Assembly: GCA_905182985.1 (NCBI GenBank)
Contig: CAJJDN010000108.1
Location: forward strand, 176,771-240,770
Source: Paramecium sonneborni
Lineage: Eukaryota > Ciliophora > Oligohymenophorea > Peniculida > Parameciidae
Reading direction: 5' to 3'
Length of the DNA: 64,000 bases
Shown piece by piece: positions 1 to 13,074 of the stretch. Within the stretch, counting starts at the first letter, position 1. Each line of letters starts with the position of its first letter. The position numbers and the translations under genes are program-made. Under the pieces are notes generated by a model, which saw only the letters and a list, made by a program, of their open reading frames with translations, searched no databases and was not told the DNA's origin.

Positions 1-106
1 AATAAACGGAAGCTTTAAAACAATGTATAAAAAATTAAGCTTATTGGTATTACCAAATGAAAATTATCATAAATGTGTTTTTATAGAAACGATTAATAAA
101 TATTGA
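1..106 (+). CDS. 3' end of an unidentified gene (partial)
   Basis: An open frame enters from the left edge (codons from base 2) and stops at TGA 104-106, giving about 34 residues. The composition (SFKTMYKKLSLLVLP, then a short polar tail ending in INKY) looks like a normal protein C-terminus. A second frame is also open here to a TGA near 116, so the frame choice is not certain. No family is recognisable from so little; the rest of the gene lies outside the window. Confidence 0.45.
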   Translation, partial: INGSFKTMYKKLSLLVLPNENYHKCVFIETINKY

Positions 107-428
107 AAAATTTTGAATAAATCCTTACTTATCATATTAACCATAGACAACTATAACATTGCTCATAAGATAAAAAACAGAGGTGATGTAAGATTTCAAA
201 TATAAATATATTGATCAATAGGTCAATACTTTCTAGAATGTATTGAGTCCATTATATATTGTTTAATCAATTAATCTATCATATCAAAAAATATTTTGTT
301 AATGTTTAAATGTTTTTAAATTCATTGAATTATTCTTAAAAGCAATTGAAACTTGAATATATAAGAAGAATACTAAAATTCCATATATTATATATAATGT
401 GAAATTCATTATAAAAAATTTCAATTTA
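107..428. other. AT-rich intergenic stretch
   Basis: About 320 bases between a gene end and the start of a + strand gene. Many TGA codons in all frames; I see no coding frame, RNA gene or repeat. It should hold the promoter of the gene at 429. Confidence 0.5.
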
Positions 429-3400
429 ATGGAGTTCTAAATAAAAAAGTTAACTACTGTAGTAAATTAGATATCTACAAAATTGGAGTAATTTAAGAAT
501 ATCTAGAATTTTGATTACAAACAATTTTCAGATGTAATAAAAGGATATTAAATATATTATAGCTTTCATTAGAGCTGAATTAAATAAATGCTGAAACTTC
601 ATTGTTGATTCAATAAGCAATAAATATTGATGTTAGTTAATTGATAGAAAAAACATTTAATTGTATACAAAACCTACTGATGTAATATTTGACAAGCAAA
701 GAATAATTGAATTAACAAAAAAAGAATAATTAGAATTCACCAATTTAATTGATAGATCATTGCACATAATGTATGAATTTATAATAGAATTGTTTGGGTG
801 GTGTATCAATTTCTTAATAAGGGAATCCAAATATAAAAATAAAAAATGCTTCATAAGTTCCTTGGTATGAAGCATAATAACAAAATTAATCATAATAAAA
901 AAGATTTATTGAAAAGTACACATGCACAACAGAAGATTATTATTAAAATTGCACAAACATATTATCTGGATCATATGATCGATAAATGGAATTTGAAAGC
1001 ATGATTTAATTTGCAAATGAATCTATAGCAATAATGGGTGAAGCTTTATCAAATCGAGTATTACAATAATTTAAAGAAAAAGGTAAACCTGAAGAATTAA
1101 ATAAACTAATACATGCTATTAAATTTAAAAAGGAAGACATAGATTAAATATTAAAGAGTGTGGATTTGAGTTTATTGAAGGATAATATAGATAATTATGA
1201 AAAGGTAGAAGAATAATTAAGACAACATATAATTTAAGTTTAGAAGTAAACAGCTGAAAGGGTTTTTATATATTGTAAGACATTATTTAAAGAAAAATTT
1301 AAAATGGGAAAATTTTAGACAAAAGATCATTTCATAAGATAAACTACTCTTGTAAAGTAAGATGATTGTCGTTGTTAGATTTACGTTGGAGAGATTGTTT
1401 CATTATAAAATAAAACAGAACAGTAAATTTCATTATTAAATAAATAAACATCTGATTTGAAAGATAAAGATAGAATTATTTAGGGTTTAGAATTATAAAT
1501 CAAACTTTTTGAGAATTAAATCAAATAGCATTTATAAGATAAATAAGAATTAAAATAAAAGATTGAATAATAATCTAATTTATAGAGAAGAAGTACTGTT
1601 TTTTAAAGATAATCAAGTTTTATGGTTAATTATTCATAAAATGAAGATCCTTAAGATATGTAAATATCAAATCCTAATTTAAAAATAATAAAAGAGGAAA
1701 GATAATCTTAGACAAGGATATTGAAGGCTCCTTCATTATAACCTTTTGTTTTATAAAATTAGATTCAATCAGAAAATCTTAATACTGAATAAATGAATGA
1801 TTTAATTAAAAAAGATAAAATGTTAGAAAGATTAATTGTATTAACAAATGCTTTAGATAAAACTAATAAGGATAGAAGATTATCATAATTATAATATGTA
1901 GTAGAATAAAAAGGAGATAGATAACTTTTAGATATGTTAGATTTAATTAAAGATATTGAAGATAATGATTTATTAATTAAAGAAACTAGATCATTTGGTA
2001 ATATATAATCAGATAATGATGAGTTAAGATCACCTATGAATATTTCTAAACATTTTCATTCTTAATAATTGATAGATTAAGTTGATTAAATTTAAAAATA
2101 AAAATTTTTATCCACAAAAGATTTAAATTCTCCAAAAGTCTTATACTTAGAATAAATTAAAGAAATTGATGAAAATAAACATATTTTACTTGTTCCAATT
2201 GAATAATCAGCTACTCAAGGAAAATTGTCTAAAAATACTAGTTAAAGTAGTTGTAATGATAGTAATCAAGGAATAGAAGAAATTTCACCTTAAAATAAAA
2301 AATAATAAAGATTTAGAAGAACTTCTTCAAATGTCTAATAAATAATAGAAACTAAAAATAATAAATTATCTAAAAGAACTAATTCAATTAAATTAAAATC
2401 AAAAAGAAAAGTTTCAAATTAAAATAATTCAAATGAGGCAGTCTCAAATGTTTTATTAACATCTAATTAACCTATATTGAATTCTGGTACATTAACGGAT
2501 AGATTACCAGTTAGATCAATATCTTAATAATAATAAGAATAATATAAGTATGATAAAATGAATGAAAATGAATTGATTTCTAACAAAATTGCTATGCATA
2601 ATACTAGTCTTCATGATAAACCTTTTATTAATCTTTTTTAATAAAATCATGGTGTCTAATATTATACACCAAATAATTCATCTAGGTTAATTAAAATTAA
2701 GAACCAAAATTAAGATAAAATAGAAAATACTAATAATAATAATAATATAATTAATAAATAAATAAATAATCATAAACCAAATTTAGAAATTAATAATCAT
2801 ATACAATTAAAATAAGAGTAATAAATTATTATTTCACTTTAATAATCAACCAAATTTCAATAGTAATTAAGTTAATAACAATTTTTGCTACATGATGATC
2901 AAGAAAGAACAATGAAAAAGCAATTACAAACAGATAAAAATTAGTATTAGTAATTTTAATATGTTCAAGAAAATTAAATAAAACCTGATAACGTAATCTC
3001 TTCAATTAATATCATTTCAGAAGTTAAAAAATAATAGAACTAATAAAATTAAAGATCTAAACTTAAAAATTTAGAAACTGATAAAAGTGATAAAAATTCT
3101 ATTTCCCCCAAAAAATTGAATCCTTAAAATAACAATAGTAAACCTACTGATAATTTATAAAAATGGACTGGGGTTGAATCAGCAAAATTCATTACTCACA
3201 TTGATTCAAGCATTAAAACTGAAAATTTTAATTATAGACCACAGACTACAGTAGATAATATTTAATTAAGAGATAATATTAACAAATAAAAAGAGGAATA
3301 TGAAAAAAAATAAAAAGAAGAAAGAATAATGTTTGATTAAGGGCTATTTGATTTACCAGAATAATAAGAAGAACTTCTCATAAGAAATGCTACCAATAAT

Positions 3401-3747
3401 ATTTAAGGTAGTTTAATATCTGAAGAATTAAATGATAATATTATGAGGCATATGTATAAAAATTTGAATCAAAATTAAACTTAAATAACATAGACAATAA
3501 ACAAATTTTATTAAAGGTCTGAAGAATAAAATTTAGATTATGCTGAATTTTAAAATTTTATAAACAAATTCTAAAATTTACATAAACGATGCGGTAAAGA
3601 TTGTATCCATGTCACAAGGTAATTATTTAAATATATTGTAGATTTTACATGAGACTAGGGTTTATACCTTTGAGATATTTAAACAAGCGAAAAGCGATTA
3701 AATTAGCCAAACCAGTAGTGCTTCCAGGATTTTAGAAATTATCTTGA
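429..3747 (+). CDS. large Q/N/K-rich coiled-coil protein of unknown function
   Basis: I do not recognise the family. The model has three exons: 429-533, 563-3618 and 3642-3747, with introns 534-562 (29 nt) and 3619-3641 (23 nt), both GTA..TAG. Exon arithmetic closes at 1,088 residues. The N-terminal ~330 residues are helical, with cysteines (IDHCTQCMNL, CKTLF, DDCRC) and coiled-coil character (EEQLRQHIIQ). The middle ~600 residues are glutamine/asparagine/serine-rich and probably disordered. The last ~45 residues are ordered again, with RCGKDCIHV and a basic segment LRYLNKRKAIKLA; this tail is the most likely conserved part. TAA/TAG supply most of the glutamines. The start is the first ATG in exon 1, which also gives a clean first splice. 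Confidence 0.8.
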
Positions 3748-3888
3748 ATATTATAATTAATATTCTAATCTTTTTCTCCTAAATTATATTTTAATGATTA
3801 TCAAAATTATATTATATGTAAATGTGAAGTAATATGAAATGATAAATAATTAAATTATTTGCAAAAATAAATCATTTTCTATAACTAT

Positions 3889-4584
3889 TCATAGTTTTTC
3901 CTTTTCTAAGAATTCTTATCCAGATTTCCATTTCTAACAACATTTAAAAATCTAATCTTCATTCTTAAGAGAGGTTTTTAAAATAATTGCATTTTTATAT
4001 ATAACTTTATCAGTAGTTGCTTTTATTTTCTTATTATTCCAATCATAACTTACATATTTTTTATTTTCAATTTCTTCAAATATTAATTGGTTTTATTCTA
4101 AAAAATTCTGATAACAATGGGCATAATTATTCTTAGAGCTTGTTTTATTTTAGGTTTTAATATTCAATACTTAATAACTTGTATTTTTTTCAAAGTTTAT
4201 CTCTTCCTAAAATAACTCATATAAAAATTCTTCAGGAGTTTCTTTCGATTAGAAAATTGTTAATAAATGATTTGTTTTTTTTTCCTTTTCAACTTTTCTT
4301 CCATCTTGAATTGCAATTAAATTTTCTAGAAAAATTTATTACCTAGCTTAACTATACCTCCCGTTTTCTTATTTATCATACATAAATTTATGAAAGTCTT
4401 TCTTTTCATCTATTGCTCCAATAATGATATTCTCCTGATTCTCTTTGTTCCAAAAAACAAATGATACTTTTGTTTCATAATTCCGTTCACATTCTTTTTA
4501 TTTTTCTTTCTAACAATTAACTAATGATTCGATTGAATCTTCTATAGATTTTACACTTTTCTTGCTATAATTTTCATTTCCCAT
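3889..4584 (-). CDS. unidentified soluble protein, 231 aa
   Basis: A single exon without introns: ATG complement at 4582-4584, TGA complement at 3889-3891, exactly 232 codons. The protein starts MGNENYSKKSVKSIEDSIES and is charged, lysine/glutamate-rich, with no membrane segment or signal peptide. A more ordered centre carries VSFVFWNKEN and a C-terminal part has YDWNNKK and CCQKWKSGQ. Reading the whole frame needs TAA/TAG as glutamine. It converges on the gene ending at 3747, with 141 bp between the stops. I do not recognise a family. Confidence 0.75.
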
Positions 4585-5539
4585 TATGAAAACCAGATGT
4601 TAAAAAAAATTGTAATAGATTATTAAATATTCTATAATAGAATTTTATTACAATTTATAAGTCGAATTATGATTTATATCAAATTTGATAAGATTAAAAA
4701 TCTAAAAAATCATTATATAAATATATCATTGATTCCTCATATCAAACTTTTAAAAAATTAATTGTAATTATTTTAGAGAGTTATTGATTGCTAAATATAC
4801 TTAAAAATAAAAATGTAATAGGTTCATAAATAAAACTTAAATTAAATTTTATTTTAATATTATGGCAATCTTATTTGTATAACTTTGTGATGAAAAATGA
4901 TAAAATAATAAATTATTTGCATCAAAATTAATGCGAAAAAATATAAAATTTTTGAAAAGAAGGATTTTATATCAAGAGACGATTAATAGTGGCACAATTA
5001 GACTTAAATTTTGGATTATCATTCAAAATGTATTCATAAGATTACTACAAAATTAAATTTTCCACTATTTTTTTTAATTTTAATTAGGTCTCTCTAATTA
5101 CTATAATTTTACAATTAATGAAGATCGTAAAATTTAAGAGACAGTATTTATCCAAAAATTAAGATGTTTTAATTTTTATTTAAAAATAGTTTAAGCTCAT
5201 ATTTCTTTATCATTATAATATTTTTCTTAATTTTCTAAATGAAGAATTAATTTAAACATTTGAGATTAAATTTTTAAATTGAAATAAAGAAAAACTTTTG
5301 AAAAAGAATGTCAACTTAAAAAATAAAATAATCATAATTAATTTCGAGACTTTTTATTTTTTAATTTATCAACAATAAAATTTTTTTTCCTTTTTAATAG
5401 GCATATATAATTGAATTTAAGAAATTAAACTTAAATCTATTATGTAATCTGATTTCTAGTCAATGTAGAATACAAATCATTTGAAAAATAAAGAAATTAT
5501 GCAATTAAATTAAAATTAAAAATTTAATAAAAATTATTA
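4585..5539. other. long AT-rich intergenic region
   Basis: About 950 bases between two divergently oriented genes, long for this window. One + strand frame around 4950-5240 stays free of TGA and could be read as a short peptide, but it has no clear start, splice signals or recognisable motif, so I do not call it. No RNA gene or repeat seen. Confidence 0.4.
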
Positions 5540-6930
5540 ATGATTTAAATCTAGCAAGCATAGATGCGATCAAAAATTTTAGGACTCTTATATGATAAAT
5601 AATAAGAATAATTCTTGAACTTAGTTTTGTTAAAAGACAAATTACCATTAGCTGTGAACGCTCTAAATTGGATAATGATTAATTTATGTTCAAGTATTGA
5701 ATATTTATTATAAGTATTTCTTGAATTAGGAAAAAGATAAAACATAATTTTTCCAAGAATTGCTTTAGAAACAATTTACATAAGTTTAAATCCAAAAAAT
5801 AGTTTACCATATATTTAATCTTATGAAGATATTTAAATACCGAAAGAAAAAAGAAATTAATATGCCAAAAACTAAATGATTTCAATATGTAATTGTATCA
5901 TTATAATTTAGTAAAATAATTAAATTACGAAACATAGTTGTATAATGATCAAAATATTACTCTGCAAGAAATTTAATAAAAATTATTATAAAAGATTGGA
6001 TATTCTGAATCAATAAGTACCGAATTTACACAGGAATTTCAGAATTATTTATTTATAGAAAGTAATGAAAAAATACATCATCAAAGAGGATTTACCAGAG
6101 TAGATTCTATAAAAATACCATCTTTTATTTTAAATGTGTAAGAAAACGAGATAGTTATGAAAATCTACAAATAAGTGCAAATGTACGAATTAAGGGAAGT
6201 TGAAATCATAGAGAATTTCGATAGTCCTTATTAACCATACCTATATTTTTACATTCGATATAGCAACATCTTAATATTATTTTTAAAGAAACACAAAATA
6301 AGTTTTTGTAAGCTTATATCTGATTGCTTAATTCCAAGGAGAAATTAAGAATATACAGATGAACTTAAATTAAAAGGGTATCTCAAAATATTTAATTCAA
6401 TGATTTTATCATTGGAAAACTTAAGTTCTATGAAAATTATTCATAGAGATCTAAAACCAGATAATATTATGTTTGATTTTTAAAATTAAATAAAAAATCT
6501 ATAGAATCTTCTTTAAAATGATATCACTTGTGTTATAATTGATTATGATAGATCCAAATAGAAAGTGTATGAGAATGACTATCAAACTTTTTATGAATGT
6601 AATTCGATATTCAAACCACCTAATACTGTTACAGAATATCTTCCTTCATATGATATATGGTAAATGGGTTTCATATGGATGATTTCTTTAACTTAGGAAT
6701 TTATGAGATAACCATAATAATTTATATAAAATCCATAATTTAGATAATTGGTTTCTAAGAAAAATTAAGATTATCATAAATTTATTTAAGAAGTGAAATA
6801 TTCAAATATAAAATTCTAAGATGTTTATGATAAATTAATTTTTAAAATGTTAAGTTTTGAACCCGGAGAAAGACCCACAGCAAATCAAATTAAAGAAAAG
6901 ATTGAAAATCTTATTCAAAGTTTAAATTGA
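5540..6930 (+). CDS. divergent Ser/Thr protein kinase
   Basis: Two exons, up to 5888 and 5912-6930, with a 23-nt intron 5889-5911. From the ATG at 5564 the product is 447 residues; an in-frame ATG at 5540 adds eight. The C-terminal half is a protein kinase: KIIHRDLKPDNIMFD (catalytic loop with HRD Asp and Asn), a DYD where DFG is expected (VIIDYDRSK), an APE-like region with TVTEYLPSYDIWQMG (subdomain IX), and FEPGERPTANQIKEKI (subdomain XI Arg). The N-terminal lobe is poorly conserved; EIVMKIYKQ may hold the VAIK lysine and no glycine loop is obvious. The N-terminal ~110 residues are an unrelated helical region. Activity is doubtful because of the altered DFG. Family assignment is strong; substrate unknown. 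Confidence 0.88.
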
Positions 6931-7037
6931 TATAATTATCTATATTACAACTAATAGATTAAAAAGAATTTTTAAATATTAATTCGTAGATTTTAAATTC
7001 TTAGGTTGTTTATAACTTCAAAATGTAATTAATAATA

Positions 7038-7574
7038 ATGATTGGCATAAATTTATTTGGAGCAAATCTTCTTTTCTATCTAGTAAATTATTTTTTAATA
7101 AAAAATAAATTAATCAAAAGAATTGTAAAAATCTAAAATTTTCAAACTAAAATTTCAAGAATGCATAATTTGCTGCATTTAGAAAATTTGGTGTAGGGTT
7201 TGTACAAACCAACATTATTTTTGTGTAAATTTAATAAAATTTTTCAAGATCATCTCAAATAAATTGTCTTTAATAATTTTTTAATTTAGAATTCCATCAT
7301 TATCTAATTCATAGTTTATACAATTAAATAATATATTAAACTTAATTAGATTTTGAATTGGATAACTTAATTATAATAAATAGGTTTATCATATCAATCA
7401 GTGAAATAATGGTAAATCATTCATATAGTTCAGAACTTTAAATTAGATCTTATTTTTAAATATAAGCTGTAAACTTAAAATAAATATAAGGAAACCTTTT
7501 TTAATATTTATCTTGAAAGAATAATTTTTTTAATATAATTAATGAAGAACTTAGTATTTAAAGTAAAATAATGA
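7038..7574 (+). CDS. possible small membrane-like ORF (weak)
   Basis: A TGA-free frame of 178 codons from ATG 7038 to TGA 7572-7574. The start is hydrophobic (NLFGANLLFYLVNYFL), the rest is lysine- and isoleucine-rich. With only one stop codon in an AT-rich genome, a frame of this length can arise by chance, and I see no motif. It lies in the ~920-bp gap between the kinase and the oxidoreductase. Treat as unproven; the region may simply be intergenic. Confidence 0.22.
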
Positions 7575-7610
7575 AAATCAATAATATAATTGTCGTAGTT
7601 AAGTTTTAGG

Positions 7611-9795
7611 TATTATAATTGAAGCAATTTGTTAAATAATTTTTTTAAAATTTCTTGAAAATATAAATAATTAATAATGCAAACTTGCAATTAATTATAT
7701 AATTAAGCAAGCCAATTGTTACTTTTAATTGATGATGTATTAAAAAAGTTAATATAAAATAAATATTAAATCATTTTTAATAATTAAAAGATACATCAAA
7801 TTTTGTATTTCAGAGTAAAAGTAGCAATGATAGTAATTTATTTTTTAGATGATAGTATTAAATTCTTTGAGAGGATATTATTTTTCGGCAATCAAAATCC
7901 ACTCATAAATTGCTATAATAGGAGGAGGCACAGGAGGATTAAATGTGGCAGCTCAATTAATAGCTGATGGACATGCTATTCCATAATAAATTAGAATTTT
8001 CGAACCCTAAAAAATGCATGCTTATTAACCTGGATGGACAATGGTTGGTATATTTAATTTAGTAATTAAGGTGGTGGATTATGTAATGTAAAAAAGACCC
8101 TAAAACCAATCGAAAAAGTATTACCCAAGAATGTTTCAATCTCAGATAGTGCTATAGCAAAAATAAATCCAAAAGAGAATGAAATTGTAACATAAAATGG
8201 AGAGATTTATACATATGATCAATTAGTAATTGCTACAGGAATAAAAACAGAATTCGATTAAATCAAAGGTATAAACATAGTATTCTAATATAAAAAGGGG
8301 CTAGATAATATTTAGATGATCTAAATTCTCCTGTTGCTTCAATATATAATTATAAATATGCTGAAAAAATGAATAGACTTGTAGAAGAATTTGAAGGAGG
8401 TAATATTGTATATACAGAACCTCCTTTACCTATTAAATGTGCAGGAGCTCCTTAAAAAATAATTTATTTATCTCATGATAGATTAAATAAAAGAGGAATA
8501 AAAACTAATCATCATTTTTATAAGACAGCCGGAGTTATTTTTGGAGTTCCAAAATATGCTGAAATTCTTACAGAATTATGTAAAAAGAAAGAAATTAATT
8601 GTCATTTTAAATAGAAATTAATTGAAGTTTAAGATCATAAAGCTATATTTGAAAATTAAGATACAAAAGAACTTAAGAGTGTCACATTTGATTTATTACA
8701 TTNTATTATAATTGAAGCAATTTGTTAAATAATTTTTTTAAAATTTCTTGAAAATATAAATAATTAATAATGCAAACTTGCAATTAATTATATAATTAAG
8801 CAAGCCAATTGTTACTTTTAATTGATGATGTATTAAAAAAGTTAATATAAAATAAATATTAAATCATTTTTAATAATTAAAAGATACATCAAATTTTGTA
8901 TTTCAGAGTAAAAGTAGCAATGATAGTAATTTATTTTTTAGATGATAGTATTAAATTCTTTGAGAGGATATTATTTTTCGGCAATCAAAATCCACTCATA
9001 AATTGCTATAATAGGAGGAGGCACAGGAGGATTAAATGTGGCAGCTCAATTAATAGCTGATGGACATGCTATTCCATAATAAATTAGAATTTTCGAACCC
9101 TAAAAAATGCATGCTTATTAACCTGGATGGACAATGGTTGGTATATTTAATTTAGTAATTAAGGTGGTGGATTATGTAATGTAAAAAAGACCCTAAAACC
9201 AATCGAAAAAGTATTACCCAAGAATGTTTCAATCTCAGATAGTGCTATAGCAAAAATAAATCCAAAAGAGAATGAAATTGTAACATAAAATGGAGAGATT
9301 TATACATATGATCAATTAGTAATTGCTACAGGAATAAAAACAGAATTCGATTAAATCAAAGGTATAAACATAGTATTCTAATATAAAAAGGGGCTAGATA
9401 ATATTTAGATGATCTAAATTCTCCTGTTGCTTCAATATATAATTATAAATATGCTGAAAAAATGAATAGACTTGTAGAAGAATTTGAAGGAGGTAATATT
9501 GTATATACAGAACCTCCTTTACCTATTAAATGTGCAGGAGCTCCTTAAAAAATAATTTATTTATCTCATGATAGATTAAATAAAAGAGGAATAAAAACTA
9601 ATCATCATTTTTATAAGACAGCCGGAGTTATTTTTGGAGTTCCAAAATATGCTGAAATTCTTACAGAATTATGTAAAAAGAAAGAAATTAATTGTCATTT
9701 TAAATAGAAATTAATTGAAGTTTAAGATCATAAAGCTATATTTGAAAATTAAGATACAAAAGAACTTAAGAGTGTCACATTTGATTTATTACATT
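7611..9795 (+). repeat. 1,092-bp direct duplication around a single N (join 1)
   Basis: Bases 7611-8702 recur as 8704-9795, with one N at 8703 between them. The left copy ends exactly at the N and the right copy begins exactly after it; the unique flanks fit one continuous sequence if one copy is removed. This is the pattern of two contigs whose overlapping ends were joined by an N rather than merged. It duplicates the first ~60% of the oxidoreductase gene. Confidence 0.93.
7849..8702 (+). other. truncated duplicate of the oxidoreductase gene (assembly copy)
   Basis: The same start, first exons and introns as the full gene at 8942-10310, cut by the N at 8703 in the middle of exon 3 (after ...SVTFDLLH). 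It has no independent 3' end. I take it as a product of join 1, not as a pseudogene. Confidence 0.85.
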
Positions 9796-10310
9796 TAGTT
9801 CCACCTTAAGTAATAAATAGAATATTATAATTTAGTTACCTGATAAATTTATAACAATTAGTGGTTTAGCTGATGCAGCTGGTTTTGTAAATGTTAATCA
9901 TAATACATTACAACATGTGACATATAAAAATATATGGTCATTGGGTGATTGTTCTTCTCTTCCAACTTCTAAAACAGCTGCAGCTATTTTTGCTCAAACA
10001 CCTGTATTAGTGAAAAATTTAATAAGGGTTTGGAAAAAAAATCTTGAACCTATTCCAGGATATTAGGGTATTAATTCTATTTATTAAAGGATATACTTCA
10101 TGTCCAATATTTACAAGCTAAAGTAAATTATTATTGGCAGAGTTTAAATATAATTCTTAATTGGATGAAACATTCCCAATATTTTAATCAAATGAAAGTC
10201 GATTGATGTTTCATTTAAAAAAAGATTTCTTTCCAATAGCTTATTGGTAGCTCATGATTAAAGGATGGTGGGGAGGAAGAGATGGAATAAGATTTTTTAA
10301 AGGGGCATGA
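8942..10310 (+). CDS. SQOR: sulfide:quinone oxidoreductase, mitochondrial (SQOR/SQRDL type)
   Basis: Flavoprotein that oxidises sulfide and passes electrons to ubiquinone at the mitochondrial inner membrane. Five exons with introns 9141-9163, 9362-9390, 9810-9835 and 10068-10089 (22-29 nt); the arithmetic closes at 422 residues, the usual length. A short N-terminus (MIVLNSLRGYYFSA) could be a mitochondrial presequence. It is followed by the FAD-binding dinucleotide fold IAIIGGGTGGLNVAAQL, then HAYQPGWTMVGGG, PPLPIKCAGAPQKI (the conserved cysteine of the family), AGVIFGVPKYAE, LADAAGFVNV, NIWSLGDCSSLPTSKTAAA and YTSCPIFT with a second conserved cysteine. The tail IKGWWGGRDGIRFFKGA matches the membrane-associated end. 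Family is near certain. The preceding ~1.1 kb is an assembly duplicate. Confidence 0.95.
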
Positions 10311-10746
10311 TATTCTATCTATTTTTAAGTTAATTTTATTCACATTTCTTTTTTTATGATTTCAAATCATTTTATGTCAAATTAAATTTATTAACTATAG
10401 ATAAATTATTTCAATATCTTTTTTTTTTCTATTTTTATCTCATGTAAACATTAAAAATAATATGATTAATCACTTAAATTTTATAAATAAATAATAATCA
10501 TATCATATAATTAAGTTATATATTTTTATACAAATTGAAATAATGGTAGGTTTGTTATTTTATTCTAATAATTTAAATATTCCACAAAAAAAAATAATTC
10601 AATAAAATAATATTAAGACATGCACATTAATTGATTATATATTATTACATATTTTAAGATGTGGCCTAATAAGATTTAGTTAAACTATAATATTTGATTT
10701 TTCTACATAAAACAAAAATTAGAAAATAATAATAAATTATTTGTTA
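10311..10746. other. AT-rich intergenic stretch
   Basis: About 435 bases between two + strand genes. Poly-T and poly-A runs, TGA in all frames, nothing recognisable. It should carry the 3' end signals of the oxidoreductase and the promoter of the transporter. Confidence 0.5.
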
Positions 10747-12662
10747 ATGTCTTCGGATAGACTTATTTAATCTGATAATAGCTAAACAAATTCATAAATG
10801 GATTAGAATAAGACTTCTAAAATAAAGGAAAATGAAGTTGGCTATAAAAAGTATAAGTTTGACAGTTTAACAAAATCATAATTTTGGGCATATTGTATGG
10901 GTCATATGCTTAATGATTTATCAGCAGCATGTTGGTTTAAGTATTGAATAATATAAATATTATAGCTACCTGTTATTTTATTTGAAAAGAATAATACAGG
11001 TTGATTTTGGTTCATATGCAATGTTGTCAGGATAAGTGGCTGATGCTTTGGCAACTCCATTGGTTGGATATTATAGTGATAGAACAAAGACATCAATAGG
11101 AAAGAGAATTCCATGGTATATCGGGTATATCTGATGAATAAATTAAAGGGGATATTTTGTAATAATCTTTTCATTTTTGCCAGTTTGGAATGGAAATCTA
11201 TTATTAGATTGGATGGGGGTGAATGATAATACAATAGTATAAGTAATTAATTGTATATTAAGAAAAGGCAATTTATTATACTGTGTTTCCAGCAGTCTTT
11301 AATTTTGGTTGGGCATCATTACAAATAAGTCATATGTCTTTAGTTCCTAGTTTAACATGTAGTAGATCAAGAAGAGATAAATTAAATTCAATAAGGAATA
11401 CATTTTAATTCATAGCTGTATTAATAGTATATGCAACAGCAGTAAATCCCTTATTTTAATATAGTTAATATTTTTTTCATTAGCAAATAGTGCAGAAGGT
11501 TCAGATTCAGCTTAAGCTTTTTAATATTTATCATTGATTTGTGTTGCTATTGGAACAGCCACATCTGTATTTTTTATAATTCAAATTAATGAACCTAAAT
11601 TAACCTCTGATTGTACTAAATATGCAAGAATATTATTGAGAATTTTGAAAGATGTATAATATTGAATAATATAATTAATTAGAGATAAAATGGTAGTAGC
11701 AATTAAAAAAATAAGTCGCAAGAATAAAAAATTACAAGAAATTAAGTTTAAGATGAATAAAAATAAACTCTTTCTAGTGATGATTTATAAAAGTCAACAT
11801 CTGAATCTCAAATAGATGGATTAGGAAATGTGAAATTAACAGATGTTGAATTTACAGATGATGAAGGAGAAGGTCTAAATAAATAAAAAGCAAATAGAGG
11901 ATCTATGTCTGAAGATGTACATGATTGGAAGTATTTTTGTTACATAAATTTAAATAGAGAATGGTTTACTTAAATGGCTTTTTATAGATTTGGAATGGTA
12001 TACATGTTCTTTAGGCTATATTGCAATGTTTCATCGACTATGATTTCTTTTTATATTGCAAGTGTTTTAAAATTTACAGATCCAAATGATGAAGAAGTCA
12101 AAGTTCCTATTTAAGTGGCATTAATTCCTTTATCTCTATACATTATGAGTGTTTTGACTAGTGCATCCTTATCAAAGTTTTATTAATTACTTGGTAAGAA
12201 AGTAACATTAACGTAATTATTAAAAATATCAAAAGTATTGGAACAATATTATGTTTATTATCATCATCTGTTTTAATCTTTTTAAATGAAGATAATTCAT
12301 ATTTTATGTATATAGTATCTCCATTTATTGGAATAGCATAAGCAATCACTTTAAATACTGGAATTACACTTATTAGTGATGTCATTGGTTTAAAAGGATC
12401 TAGTGGAGCTTTTGTTTTTGGTGCATATAGTTTTTTAGATAAAATTTCATCTGGAATTGCTCTTTTTTTTTGTTCTTATGGTAGTGTGCTCGATGATCAA
12501 AATTTAGTTCGTTGGTTAACTGTTCTTGTACCATCAATATCTTGTTTTGCAGGGTGTTTATTGGTTGTAACAGCTCCAACTAAATAATAAGATGAAAATC
12601 TTGAAATTCAAAAGAAAGATGATAAACGGACAAAATCTTTGGTAGATGAATTGGCTACTTGA
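10747..12662 (+). CDS. MFS transporter, MFSD12 / GPH-like
   Basis: Polytopic carrier of the major facilitator superfamily. Seven exons; introns 10941-10965, 11125-11148, 11243-11267, 11464-11483, 11654-11682 and 12213-12235 (20-29 nt). The product is 589 residues. After a ~50-residue polar N-terminus come GHMLNDLSAACWFNYLLFYL (helix 1), then GSYAMLSGQVADALATPLVG and SDRTKTSIGKRIPW, the signature loop of this subfamily. A long polar loop (about residues 255-330, acidic and serine-rich) separates the two six-helix halves. The second half has FGMVYMFFRLY, SPFIGIAQAITLNTG, DVIGLKGSSGAFVFGAYSF. Animal MFSD12 imports cysteine into lysosomes and melanosomes; the substrate here is unknown. Standard-code reading breaks this gene into useless pieces. 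Confidence 0.88.
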
Positions 12663-12706
12663 TTTATTTAATCTATAGTTTATTAATATATAAATTATTT
12701 TAATTA

Positions 12707-13074
12707 ATGCAAAATTCTCTATTTACTTTTGAGAATAAACCATCAAAGCAATTCCCACTTGACAATAAAGTTTGGAAATTATAATAGCATGAATCTATTA
12801 AAGAAGAACCTCTTTTTACTGAAGAGTCTGAATTCAATTTTCAAAATGACATAAAAAGAATCTTTAAGTAGATTTTATATTTTAATTAATAGTGATACTA
12901 AATGTCAATAATATACCAACAGCATGATAATAAATAATTATACTGTCCATTCTGTTTCATAGCCATCTAATCATTAAATTGATTCAGAACTTGTACTATC
13001 AAAATAAATTTTAGTGTTTCGAATATGGAAAAAACATATGGGATTAATATCAATTCAAACCAGTTTTTTAATGA
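12707..13074 (+). CDS. small unidentified protein, 106 aa
   Basis: Three exons (12707-12867, 12893-12992, 13015-13074) with introns of 25 and 22 nt, each GTA..TAG; the frames join exactly. The product starts MQNSLFTFENKPSKQFPLDN and ends ELCFEYGKNIWDQYQFKPVF. It is acidic, soluble and has no signal peptide. It begins 44 bp after the transporter stop. The typical splice sites and sensible last exon make it a likely real gene, but I recognise no family. Confidence 0.65.

Noticed and set aside
4950..5240. TGA-free + strand frame between two genes
   Set aside because: Under 100 codons, no start or splice signals that work, composition no better than background for a one-stop code.
5551..5885. 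Two short minus-strand ORFs
   Set aside because: Shadows of the first exon of the kinase gene, which reads through with a precise intron.
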